A stretch of 30,563 nucleotides of DNA, from contig JAVBOA010000011.1 of NCBI GenBank assembly GCA_031551135.1, positions 1-30,563 on the forward strand. Reading direction: 5' to 3'. The DNA is from JAITVM01 sp031551135 (GTDB taxonomy: Bacteria > Bacillota > Clostridia > Lachnospirales > JAITVM01). Positions 15,256-21,254 of the stretch are shown here, in pieces; position 1 is the first letter of the stretch; each line of letters begins with the position of its first letter. The notes under the pieces are model-generated. The model did not search any database. It was not told the origin of the DNA and saw only the letters and a program-made list of their open reading frames with translations. A program made the position numbers and the translations under genes.

Positions 15256-17121
15256 ATGGAGATAGTAAAGAAATTTCTGATTTTTTCATTAGCATTTTTA
15301 ATTGCTTTATCATTGTTTGCGTTAAGTATGACCAAAGTTTATGCGGCCGCCGATTTTGGAATATCAAATATGAAAAACGGGTCTTTTGAAATATCCTTCA
15401 GAACAGCGCAGAGCAATTTGAAAGCCGCAAATTTTCATATTTCATATCAAATCGAAAACAGCGATACAAAATATTTTGAAGATATCGAAATCAGCACCTT
15501 AGACAGTACGGATAAAAATTTCTTGATTGAATATAAAGCACTGCCCACATCAACATCATCGCAATATGTAATCGGCGAGGTATATTATAACGGACTCGGG
15601 ACTGTGGGATTTGAATTTAAAATTGAAGCGGATTCATATAGTACAGACAATAATTTTCGTGTAGTCTCATCAAAAAACGGAAGCTTTATTATAGAATTTG
15701 ATTCAAATAAATCGAGTATAACAGCCTCATCATTCAGCGCTGAATTATTTATAAATAACGTGTATCAAAGAAGCCTTAATATAAAATCGATTAACTATAT
15801 ATCGGGCTATGCAAACAAATTCGAGGTTTTTTATGACCCGGTTATAATAAAATCGTATATTCAAGATATTCAAATAGAAATTTCGTATAAGGGCGGAGCG
15901 GCTCGGACCAGCCATTTTGTTTTATATTCGGACGGTTCGGTTTCGGATGAAAATATCGGTTATGAATATTCTTATCTTGATGCGCCGAATTTCAGCATTG
16001 TTGATATAGAAAACGGAGAGCTGAAAATCCGTTTTGATTATGATGTTTTAAGAAATATAAAATACAGCGATTTTTCGTCAAAATATTATATTGATGGCGT
16101 TTATAAGGGAAGTATAGATTTTACTAAATTGGAAAACAGCGAAACCCGTCCGGGACGAGATTTTACATTATACTTTGACCCGATTCAAGCCGCAGATAAA
16201 AATATGACAATATCTTTGCTTTTGTTTTATGATATAGAATCAGACAAGCGTCCTGCGACGGAGAGCTTTACAATTTTTAAAGAGAGCGAAACAAAAGAAG
16301 TGGATATAAAAATCGCTTCAGTTAAAGAATTTAAAGAATCAATAATTTTGCCGCAGATTACGATTACCGAAAAATCTAAAAATACCATCAGCGAATCAAG
16401 CAAATCCAGAATGTCAAAAATAAAATTGGAACTTCCGGATGGCTTTATTTGGTCTAAAAAAGGCGATGTCACAGGAAAAGACGCGCTTTCTGATGTTATC
16501 GATTATGAAATAGACTTTGGCGCGAATAATTCGGTTTTGATGATAGGAATAATAAATTCCGAAGCGAACCGCACAAAAACAGGCTCGCTTCTCTTGAACG
16601 GACTTGAAATATCTTCTACAACTAACGCTCCTCTGGGTGAAGTCAAACTTCGAATAAGCGGTGCCGGAATCCCTTACGAACGTTTTACAGTAGCAAATTA
16701 TACACTTAATCCGTCTTCTGCGGTCAAAGAGCCGAGCTATACGGTAAAACTTATAGACGGATTTTCGCAGATGTATGTAAACGATACAACTCTGGCTATG
16801 GATACAAAACCTTTTATTTCGAATAACCGCTTTATGCTTCCGGTTTCTTATATTGCCGTGGCTTTTGGTATTCCGCCGACTTACGATAATATAAAATGGG
16901 ATGCCGCTAAAAGAAATGTTATTGTTAGAGACGGAGATAAAACAATTGAATTTTCGATTGGCTCGAAAGTGATGTTTGTAAACGGAGTCCCGAGAGAAAT
17001 GGATTCGTCTGCTGTAATTAAGGACAACCGTACTTTTGTGCCGATGCGCGCTTTGGGAGAAGCTTTGGGCTTTGAAGTTAATTGGAACGCACAAAGCAGA
17101 ACCGCTATTTTAACAAAATAA
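15256..17121 (+). CDS. Secreted three-repeat protein with copper-amine-oxidase-like C-terminal domain
   Basis: The ATG at 15256 follows a perfect AAGGAGGAG; the in-frame ATG at 15196 has none and would put a basic leader before the signal peptide. The product has 621 residues. Residues 1-30 are a signal peptide (hydrophobic core, then TKVYA before AADFG). Three diverged repeats begin at F34, F134 and F246, each with the pattern F-x-I/V-V-x-x-x-N-G-x-F/L-x-I-x-F and a later F-x-V/L-x-Y/F-D-P. A linker domain follows, and residues about 495-621 are a copper amine oxidase N-terminal-like domain (MLPVSYIAVAFG; TFVPMRALGEALGFEVNW), a common surface module without enzyme activity. It is the last gene after zapA, U32 and ftsW-like, so it may be an envelope component. 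Copper chemistry should not be assumed. Confidence 0.88.
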   Translation: MEIVKKFLIFSLAFLIALSLFALSMTKVYAAADFGISNMKNGSFEISFRTAQSNLKAANFHISYQIENSDTKYFEDIEISTLDSTDKNFLIEYKALPTSTSSQYVIGEVYYNGLGTVGFEFKIEADSYSTDNNFRVVSSKNGSFIIEFDSNKSSITASSFSAELFINNVYQRSLNIKSINYISGYANKFEVFYDPVIIKSYIQDIQIEISYKGGAARTSHFVLYSDGSVSDENIGYEYSYLDAPNFSIVDIENGELKIRFDYDVLRNIKYSDFSSKYYIDGVYKGSIDFTKLENSETRPGRDFTLYFDPIQAADKNMTISLLLFYDIESDKRPATESFTIFKESETKEVDIKIASVKEFKESIILPQITITEKSKNTISESSKSRMSKIKLELPDGFIWSKKGDVTGKDALSDVIDYEIDFGANNSVLMIGIINSEANRTKTGSLLLNGLEISSTTNAPLGEVKLRISGAGIPYERFTVANYTLNPSSAVKEPSYTVKLIDGFSQMYVNDTTLAMDTKPFISNNRFMLPVSYIAVAFGIPPTYDNIKWDAAKRNVIVRDGDKTIEFSIGSKVMFVNGVPREMDSSAVIKDNRTFVPMRALGEALGFEVNWNAQSRTAILTK

Positions 17122-17129
17122 ATTAATGC

Positions 17130-17159
17130 TGACGAACGTGAACTTTACTTTGTTCGTCA
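17130..17159. repeat. 8-bp inverted repeat after the three-repeat gene
   Basis: TGACGAAC (17130-17137) and GTTCGTCA (17152-17159) with a 14-bp loop. It may aid termination together with the hairpin at 17190. No T-run follows. Confidence 0.5.
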
Positions 17160-17189
17160 ATATAATACATTTGCTGAAATAATAATTCA

Positions 17190-17215
17190 GGGGCGGACAA
17201 TTGTCTGCCCCTTTA
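17190..17215 (+). terminator. Rho-independent terminator
   Basis: GGGGCGGACAA (17190-17200) pairs with TTGTCTGCCCC (17201-17211) with one G-U pair. TTT then AT-rich sequence follows. It ends the zapA-U32-ftsW-like gene cluster. Confidence 0.75.
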
Positions 17216-17279
17216 AATATTTAAAATAAAGTTTTTTCTCTAAAATGCATGCTTTCTCTTGAAAAAATATTTCAACTAT

Positions 17280-17328
17280 ATGTTTGCTGATAAACATTCC
17301 ATCTTTTTAATTGTTTATCAGCAAACAT
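17280..17328. repeat. Perfect 17-bp inverted repeat
   Basis: ATGTTTGCTGATAAACA (17280-17296) and its exact complement (17312-17328) with a 15-bp loop, followed by TTTT. It is too far from any gene to be an obvious terminator and may be part of a small mobile or RNA element. Confidence 0.75.
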
Positions 17329-17339
17329 TTTCCGCTGTT

Positions 17340-17390
17340 TATAGGCAAGCATTAATGATTTTGTATTATAAATCATTAATGCGACCTATA
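17340..17390. repeat. Long interrupted inverted repeat
   Basis: TATAGG (17340-17345) plus GCATTAATGATTT (17349-17361) pair with AAATCATTAATGC (17370-17382) plus CCTATA (17385-17390), 19 bp of stem with a CAA/GA internal loop. It abuts the MITE-like copy at 17393. Confidence 0.75.
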
Positions 17391-17392
17391 TA

Positions 17393-17505
17393 ATACTATT
17401 TTCATTTTGATAAGTAGAAAAAAATCTTTCACAGCGGAGCGTTTTGCGCAGGCTTCAAGCGCGAAATGAAATATTTTTTCCTATCCTTAATATTGAAAAT
17501 AGTAT
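17393..17505 (-). mobile_element. MITE-like palindromic element, copy A (minus orientation)
   Basis: A 113-bp element with 12-bp terminal inverted repeats, ATACTATTTTCA and TGAAAATAGTAT. Read on minus it aligns along its whole length with copies B (25636-25750) and C (30067-30181), including the core ATTTCATTTCGCGCTTGAAG and the constant ACGCTCCGCTGTGAAA. It has no coding capacity, so it would need a transposase in trans. Confidence 0.85.
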
Positions 17506-17600
17506 AAAATATAAAATTTTTAAAAAATCATTGAAATTATAGTTTGTTTATATTATAATTACCTTTGTTCTGGTAGAATTTTGGGGCTTTATAATTGATT

Positions 17601-17630
17601 TTGTAATTTTATGGAATAATTAGGTATAAT
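17601..17630 (+). promoter_or_regulatory. Orphan sigma-A-like promoter
   Basis: TTGTAA (17601-17606), an 18-bp spacer and a perfect TATAAT (17625-17630). No coding region begins for 450 bp, which suggests an RNA gene or a long leader. Confidence 0.45.
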
Positions 17631-17636
17631 TAGGTG

Positions 17637-17830
17637 TGCTTTTATGCTTAGTTAAAAAAAGAATAAGGCAAATAGCCAAAAATATAACAATAAAATTTAA
17701 TTGATATATACTGGCGAAAGATTTGATTTTTGCACTCGTTCAGCTAGGTTGGGAGGAATGATGCGAATTCGGTTTTCGTTCGCTGGTACAATGCCAAGAC
17801 AGGTTCTATAATCGGACATTTTTATACAAA
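17637..17830 (+). ncRNA. Candidate unrecognised non-coding RNA
   Basis: The stretch starts at the inferred start of the orphan promoter. From about 17700 it is richer in G and C than its surroundings and can form hairpins, for example GCGAA/TTCGC (17763-17783) inside a wider GCA...AGC/GCT...TGC helix. No conserved core of SRP RNA, tmRNA, RNase P, 6S RNA or a known riboswitch was recognised. The 3' end is a guess, as no clear terminator is seen. Confidence 0.25.
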
Positions 17831-17921
17831 AAAATATATTTTTTATATAAAATAGTAAATAATGAATAAAAATATATATTTAGTAAAATAATAAATTTGA
17901 AATTATTATTAGTTATTAATA

Positions 17922-17952
17922 TTAAAACATTTCTGAAGGTTTTGTCATACTA
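17922..17952 (+). promoter_or_regulatory. Candidate sigma-G promoter of spoVT
   Basis: CATACTA (17946-17952) is an exact match to the sigma-G/sigma-F -10 consensus, with a weak -35 TTAAAA 18 bp before. spoVT is sigma-G-controlled in Bacillus. A sigma-A-like TATAAT (17954-17959) overlaps just downstream. Confidence 0.4.
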
Positions 17953-18085
17953 TTATAATAGGGGTTGTATTTTTTTATAAGCGGTTTTATAAATAAGTGC
18001 AAACCTACGGATTTGAAAGTAAACAAAATTTATAGTTTATTAACTAATAATTATAGCGACTTTGACAAACAAGGAGGAATTTAAT

Positions 18086-18631
18086 TTGAAAGCAACAGGT
18101 ATTGTCAGACGAATTGACGATTTAGGTCGCGTTGTTATACCTAAAGAGATTAGAAGAACTTTGAGAATACGAGAAGGCGATCCTTTAGAAATTTTTACGG
18201 ACAGAGAAGGCGAAATAATTTTGAAAAAGTATTCTCCGATAGGGGAATTGGGCAATTTTGCAAAAGAATACGCCGAAAGCTTGGCACATTCTACTTCGCA
18301 TATCATCTGTTTTATCGATAAAGACCAAATTATTGCCGTTGCAGGCGGCGGAAAAAAAGAACTGTACGAAAAACATGTATCTCCTGCTTTAGAAAAACTT
18401 ATCAACAGCCGTACACCAGTTACAGCTTCTAGAGGCGAAAGCGGATTTGTTGATCTAGTTGAGGACGAAGATGAAGATTTATACAAACATCAACAGATAA
18501 CTCCTATTATTTGTGAAGGAGATGTTTTAGGGGCTATTGCGTTTTTGTCTCCGGACAAAAAAATGGGCGAAGTCGAGCAAAAATTGGCTCTGGTTGCATC
18601 CTTATTCTTAGCGAAACAAATGGAGCAGTAA
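18086..18631 (+). CDS. spoVT: Stage V sporulation protein T (AbrB/GAF transcription regulator)
   Basis: The TTG at 18086 has AAGGAGG 8 nt upstream and gives the standard SpoVT start MKATGIVRRIDDLGRVVIPK; the TTG at 18062 would lie before the ribosome site. The product has 181 residues. Residues 1-50 are the AbrB-type swapped-hairpin DNA-binding domain (RVVIPKEIRRTLRIREGDPL), and about 55-181 the GAF-like domain (HIICFIDKDQIIAVAGGGKK; VASLFLAKQMEQ), as long as in Bacillus. SpoVT tunes sigma-G-dependent genes in the forespore. The gene stands alone before two terminators, followed by mazG as in the Bacillus spoVT-yabM-yabN order but without the yabM (murJ-type) gene. Confidence 0.96.
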   Translation: MKATGIVRRIDDLGRVVIPKEIRRTLRIREGDPLEIFTDREGEIILKKYSPIGELGNFAKEYAESLAHSTSHIICFIDKDQIIAVAGGGKKELYEKHVSPALEKLINSRTPVTASRGESGFVDLVEDEDEDLYKHQQITPIICEGDVLGAIAFLSPDKKMGEVEQKLALVASLFLAKQMEQ

Positions 18632-18694
18632 AATACTTATACAATTAGAGCGTGTTGGAAAATACAAAAACCAAGAATTTAATAGTATTCGTTT

Positions 18695-18722
18695 AAAATC
18701 GCCTTTATAAGAGGCGGTTTTT
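18695..18722 (+). terminator. Terminator after spoVT
   Basis: AAAATCGCCT (18695-18704) pairs with AGGCGGTTTT (18712-18721) with one G-U pair and a 7-nt loop, running into T. Confidence 0.75.
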
Positions 18723-18747
18723 GGTCTTTCACAATGTTATTAAACCT

Positions 18748-18828
18748 GAAATAGTATTAAATAAAAGAAGTCCGAGTATAAATTTTACCGGACTTTTTTA
18801 CTTCTTGTCAAAATGGAAATAATATTAA
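18748..18828. repeat. Two MITE-end-like sequences in direct orientation
   Basis: GAAATAGTATTAA (18748-18760) and TCAAAATGGAAATAATATTA (18808-18827) resemble the right end of copies A-C (TCAAAATGGAAATAGTATAA). The second is also preceded by a T-rich ACTTCTTG like the copies. No left end or core is recognisable, so these are probably degenerate remnants. Confidence 0.45.
18768..18801 (+). terminator. Second terminator hairpin after spoVT
   Basis: AAGTCCG (18768-18774) pairs with CGGACTT (18789-18795) around a 14-nt loop, followed by six T in all. Confidence 0.7.
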
Positions 18829-18917
18829 AATACAGAAATTTATTCCGAAAAAAATCTAAGAGCTTTACAGAAAAAAGTAATATTGCTATATTTTATAGGT
18901 TTAAATGCAAATTTATA

Positions 18918-18946
18918 TTGACAGATAGCGCATTTATCAATAATAT
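18918..18946 (+). promoter_or_regulatory. Sigma-A promoter of mazG
   Basis: Perfect -35 TTGACA (18918-18923), 17-bp spacer, -10 TAATAT (18941-18946). The leader would be about 70 nt. Confidence 0.65.
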
Positions 18947-19023
18947 ATAGATATAAAGCTTGTATAAGGCTTTTTATAATTTTTTGGAGTGTTTTTTGCG
19001 GCTTCGGAAGGAATTAGTACTTA

Positions 19024-19713
19024 ATGAATAATACGGATAGCTTTTTGGATTTATTAAACCTAATTGATGAATTGCTCGGCGAAAACGGCTGCGATTGGGA
19101 CAAAAGCCAAACCCACGAAAGTCTGATACCATCCATAATCGAAGAATCCTATGAAGTCGTTGATGCTGTTAAAAGCAATGAATCTGCTTATTTATGTGAA
19201 GAACTTGGTGATCTTTTATTTTTAATTCTGCTTAATTGCAAAATCGCCGAAAAATCAGGCAATTTTAATTATGACGATTGTTTGCGCGGCGTTAGAAATA
19301 AAATGATATATAGACATCCTCACGTCTTTTTAAAAAAATCGAAGCTTTTGGCAGACGAGGTTTTAAAAAATTGGGATGAGCTTAAAAAGAAGGAAAAAGG
19401 TTATACAGACGAACTTGAGATTTTGAAAAATATACCGGAATCTTTGCCGGCGCTTTTTCGAGCATACAAAATCTTAAAGAGGGTTGTTAAAAATGACCCC
19501 GATTATTTTGACAATAACTCCCTGATTTCTGATTTTCAAAATTGTACTGATACTCTGAAATCGAATATTGTTTTAGATAATAACCTTGATTTCGAAAATT
19601 TGGGCAGGCTATTTTTCATTTTGGTTACATTTTCTGCGAAAAGTAATATAAATGCTGAATTTGCCTTGACAAATGCGATAGAAACGTTTATAAATAAATT
19701 TGGGAGTTCTTAA
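19024..19713 (+). CDS. mazG: MazG nucleotide pyrophosphohydrolase with degenerate second domain
   Basis: The ATG at 19024 has GGAAGGA upstream. The product has 229 residues. MazG hydrolyses (d)NTPs to monophosphate and pyrophosphate. The N-terminal domain (about 1-115) has the opening GCDWDKSQTHESLIPSIIEE and intact metal-binding acids in EESYEVVDAV and CEELGDLLF, then RNKMIYRHPHVF. The C-terminal repeat (about 130-229) keeps the fold pattern (NIPESLPALFRAYKILKRV), but its EExxE and ELGDLLF-equivalent motifs have decayed: the site reads ENLGRLFF, with the Asp replaced by Arg. The second site is therefore predicted to be inactive. It lacks the methyltransferase domain of Bacillus YabN. Position between spoVT and rqcP matches yabN. 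Confidence 0.9.
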   Translation: MNNTDSFLDLLNLIDELLGENGCDWDKSQTHESLIPSIIEESYEVVDAVKSNESAYLCEELGDLLFLILLNCKIAEKSGNFNYDDCLRGVRNKMIYRHPHVFLKKSKLLADEVLKNWDELKKKEKGYTDELEILKNIPESLPALFRAYKILKRVVKNDPDYFDNNSLISDFQNCTDTLKSNIVLDNNLDFENLGRLFFILVTFSAKSNINAEFALTNAIETFINKFGSS

Positions 19714-19744
19714 ATGTTGAAATATCAAACTTTGGGTTATTTTT

Positions 19745-19763
19745 AGTTATGTATGACATAACT
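19745..19763. repeat. Palindrome upstream of hup
   Basis: AGTTATG and CATAACT, 7-bp arms with a 5-bp centre, lie between mazG and the hup ribosome site. It could be an operator or a short leader hairpin. No convincing promoter was placed here. Confidence 0.3.
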
Positions 19764-19791
19764 TCTATTTATTATAAGGAGGAATATATAA

Positions 19792-20067
19792 ATGAACAAA
19801 ACTGAATTAATAGCAGCTATCGCGGCTAAATCTGCATTAACAAAAAAAGATGCTGAAAAAGCTTTAAAAGCTTTTGAAGAAGCTGTTACAGAGGAATTAG
19901 CAAAAGGTGGTAAGGTGCAACTTGTTGGTTTTGGTACTTTTGATGTAGCTAACAGAGCAGCAAGAGAAGGCAGAAATCCTCAAACAGGCGAGCCTATGAA
20001 AATCCCTGCTTCTAAAGCTCCTCGCTTTAAAGTTGGCAAAGCTCTTAAGGATGCTGTAAACAATTAG
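19792..20067 (+). CDS. hup: HU-family histone-like DNA-binding protein
   Basis: The ATG at 19792 follows AAGGAGG with 8 nt spacing. The 91-residue product has the full HU/IHF layout: helix-turn-helix dimer base (MNKTELIAAIAAKSALTKKDA), the signature VQLVGFGTFDVANRAAREGRN, the Pro-containing DNA-binding arm (NPQTGEPMKIPASKAPRFKVGKAL, read over its parts) and a short C-terminal helix. It bends and compacts DNA as a dimer. Placement next to mazG and rqcP is seen in many Firmicutes. Two hairpins follow it. Confidence 0.97.
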   Translation: MNKTELIAAIAAKSALTKKDAEKALKAFEEAVTEELAKGGKVQLVGFGTFDVANRAAREGRNPQTGEPMKIPASKAPRFKVGKALKDAVNN

Positions 20068-20122
20068 TTCTTATAATTTTTTTTGTGATAATTTATATTG
20101 TTGTTTCTTAAAGCGCAATTTT

Positions 20123-20137
20123 GCCCGCACTGCGGGC
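20123..20137 (+). terminator. GC-rich hairpin after hup
   Basis: GCCCGC-ACT-GCGGGC forms a stable 6-bp stem, but only TTA follows, so it is a weak terminator alone. Confidence 0.4.
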
Positions 20138-20156
20138 TTAGGTTACGTATAAAATC

Positions 20157-20184
20157 AATCTGCACAAATAGTGCAGATTTTTTT
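20157..20184 (+). terminator. Terminator or attenuator between hup and rqcP
   Basis: AATCTGCAC (20157-20165) and GTGCAGATT (20171-20179) form a perfect 9-bp stem with a 5-nt loop, followed by T residues. It ends only 16 nt before the rqcP start, so it may attenuate rather than separate the two genes. Confidence 0.75.
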
Positions 20185-20200
20185 AGTATTGGAGTTAAAA

Positions 20201-20440
20201 ATGAGATTAGATAAATTTTTGAAAGTTTCACGAGTTATTAAAAGACGCACAGTTGCAAACGATGCCTGCGATGCCGGCCGGGTAACGGTTAATGGCAAAG
20301 TCGCGAAGGCGAGCTTAGAAGTAAATGTCGGCGATATTGTTGAGATTAGATTCGGCAGCAGTATTACGAAATTTGAAATACTGTCTTTAAAAGAGTCGGT
20401 TAGAAAAGAAGATGCCGACGGAATGTATAAATTGCTGTAA
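20201..20440 (+). CDS. rqcP: S4-domain RNA-binding protein, RqcP/YabO (Hsp15-like)
   Basis: The ATG at 20201 has GGAG 6 nt upstream; the open frame reaches back to 20171 but that part is the terminator hairpin. The 79-residue product is a minimal S4 domain: MRLDKFLKVSRVIKRRTVAN, then DAGRVTVNGKVAKASLEVNVGD and a C-terminal EDADGMYKLL. In Bacillus the YabO protein (RqcP) holds the P-site tRNA on stalled 50S subunits while RqcH adds alanine tails. The gene stands where yabO is in the spoVT-divIC region, but here it is cut off from yabP by an antisense cassette. No rqcH is in the window. Confidence 0.93.
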   Translation: MRLDKFLKVSRVIKRRTVANDACDAGRVTVNGKVAKASLEVNVGDIVEIRFGSSITKFEILSLKESVRKEDADGMYKLL

Positions 20441-20445
20441 AAACA

Positions 20446-20471
20446 AAACCACTCGCAAAAGCGGGTGGTTT
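20446..20471. terminator. Bidirectional terminator between rqcP and the ABC cassette
   Basis: AAACCACTCGC (20446-20456) and GCGGGTGGTTT (20461-20471) form an 11-bp stem with one G-U pair and AAAA loop. On minus the hairpin is followed by TGTTTTT, so it can serve both convergent units. Confidence 0.8.
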
Positions 20472-20495
20472 GAATTTTAGACTAAAAAGTGATTC

Positions 20496-21248
20496 TTAAA
20501 TCCCGATTTCTCTCATTTTTTCCTGTAATAAATGAATATTATTTTCTTCGTTTTGTGTATTATCAAGCAAGATTTCGCAGGCGATTTTTCCGTCTCTCAT
20601 GAATATTACCCGTTTTGCCTGTGCGGCGATATTTGCGTCATGAGTAACAATAAGCATTGCTGTGCCTTCTGCGTTGATTTTGCGTAGAATATCCATGATT
20701 TCCTGCGCTGACTGCGAGTTGAGCGCGCCGGTAGGCTCGTCGGCAAAAATAATTTTCGGGTTGTTCATAAGTGCGCGGCAAATACCTGCTCTTTGAAGCT
20801 GACCGCCGGAAACCTGCGTTGTATCTCTGCTTTCAAGTTCCGAAATACCGGTTTTTTTCATAAGCTCTTTGGCTTTCTTTACAAGCTCTTTATTATGCCT
20901 TTTATTGTCACGCATGGAGGGCAGAATTATATTATCAATTATGTTCAGATTTTTGAGCAGTGTCGGCTGTTGAAATACGAAACCCATTTTTAGCCGGCGC
21001 ATATCGGCGCGCGCATTTTCGGAAAGTTCCGATAGATTTGCTCCGTCAAACACAACATATCCGCTGTCAACGTCATCCATTCCGCTTAGAGCAAATAAAA
21101 GCGTGGATTTTCCTGAGCCTGAAGGTCCCATTATTGCTGTAAATTCCCCTTCTTTTATCTCAATGCTGATATTATCCAGTACTTTGTTTTTTTCATTGCC
21201 GAAACCGTATGATTTAGAAATTTTATCACAAGAAACTATATTTTTCAT
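20496..21248 (-). CDS. ABC transporter ATP-binding protein (MacB/LolD-like)
   Basis: The ATG at 21248 follows AAGGAGT, which lies in the end of the permease gene. The 250-residue ATPase has Walker A GPSGSGKST (41-49), Q-loop VFQQP (Q93), signature VSGGQLQR (146-153), Walker B KIIFADEPTGAL (165-176) and switch H203 (VTHD). This composition is typical of ATPases that drive MacB/FtsX-type permeases, which move peptides, antimicrobials or lipoproteins by mechanotransmission. It is the last gene of a tetR-permease-ATPase operon, 6 nt after the permease stop. The substrate is unknown. Confidence 0.95.
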   Translation of the reverse strand: MKNIVSCDKISKSYGFGNEKNKVLDNISIEIKEGEFTAIMGPSGSGKSTLLFALSGMDDVDSGYVVFDGANLSELSENARADMRRLKMGFVFQQPTLLKNLNIIDNIILPSMRDNKRHNKELVKKAKELMKKTGISELESRDTTQVSGGQLQRAGICRALMNNPKIIFADEPTGALNSQSAQEIMDILRKINAEGTAMLIVTHDANIAAQAKRVIFMRDGKIACEILLDNTQNEENNIHLLQEKMREIGI

Positions 21249-21254
21249 ATCATT

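Larger units (their letters stand above)
17506..18085. other. Gene-free stretch before spoVT
   Basis: This is AT-rich sequence between the MITE copy and the spoVT ribosome site. It contains the orphan promoter at 17601, the less AT-rich stretch at about 17700-17830 and the spoVT promoter candidate. I see no credible open reading frame with a ribosome site. Confidence 0.6.
18632..19023. other. Intergenic stretch between spoVT and mazG
   Basis: 392 bp holding two terminator hairpins, two sequences resembling ends of the MITE-like element, and a strong promoter for mazG at 18918. No open reading frame was seen. Confidence 0.6.

Noticed and set aside
16414..17094. 226-residue antisense open frame in the three-repeat gene
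   Set aside because: It lies fully inside a gene with signal peptide, ribosome site and known domain; the antisense product is Arg/His/Ser-rich nonsense without family motifs.
15256..17121. Copper amine oxidase enzyme
   Set aside because: Only the small N-terminal-like domain of that family is present; it is a common surface module, and no catalytic domain is seen.
17637..17830. SRP RNA, tmRNA, RNase P RNA, 6S RNA or a known riboswitch
   Set aside because: None of their conserved cores, such as GGAAGGAAGC of SRP or the RNase P GAGGAAAGTC, is present, and the two ends do not pair as 6S RNA requires.
18671..18760. A full fourth MITE copy between spoVT and mazG
   Set aside because: Only end-like words are present; the core with ACGCTCCGCTGT and the left end could not be found, so I list only remnants.
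19770..19775. TATTAT as -10 of hup
   Set aside because: The transcript would start behind the ribosome site, so it cannot be the working promoter.
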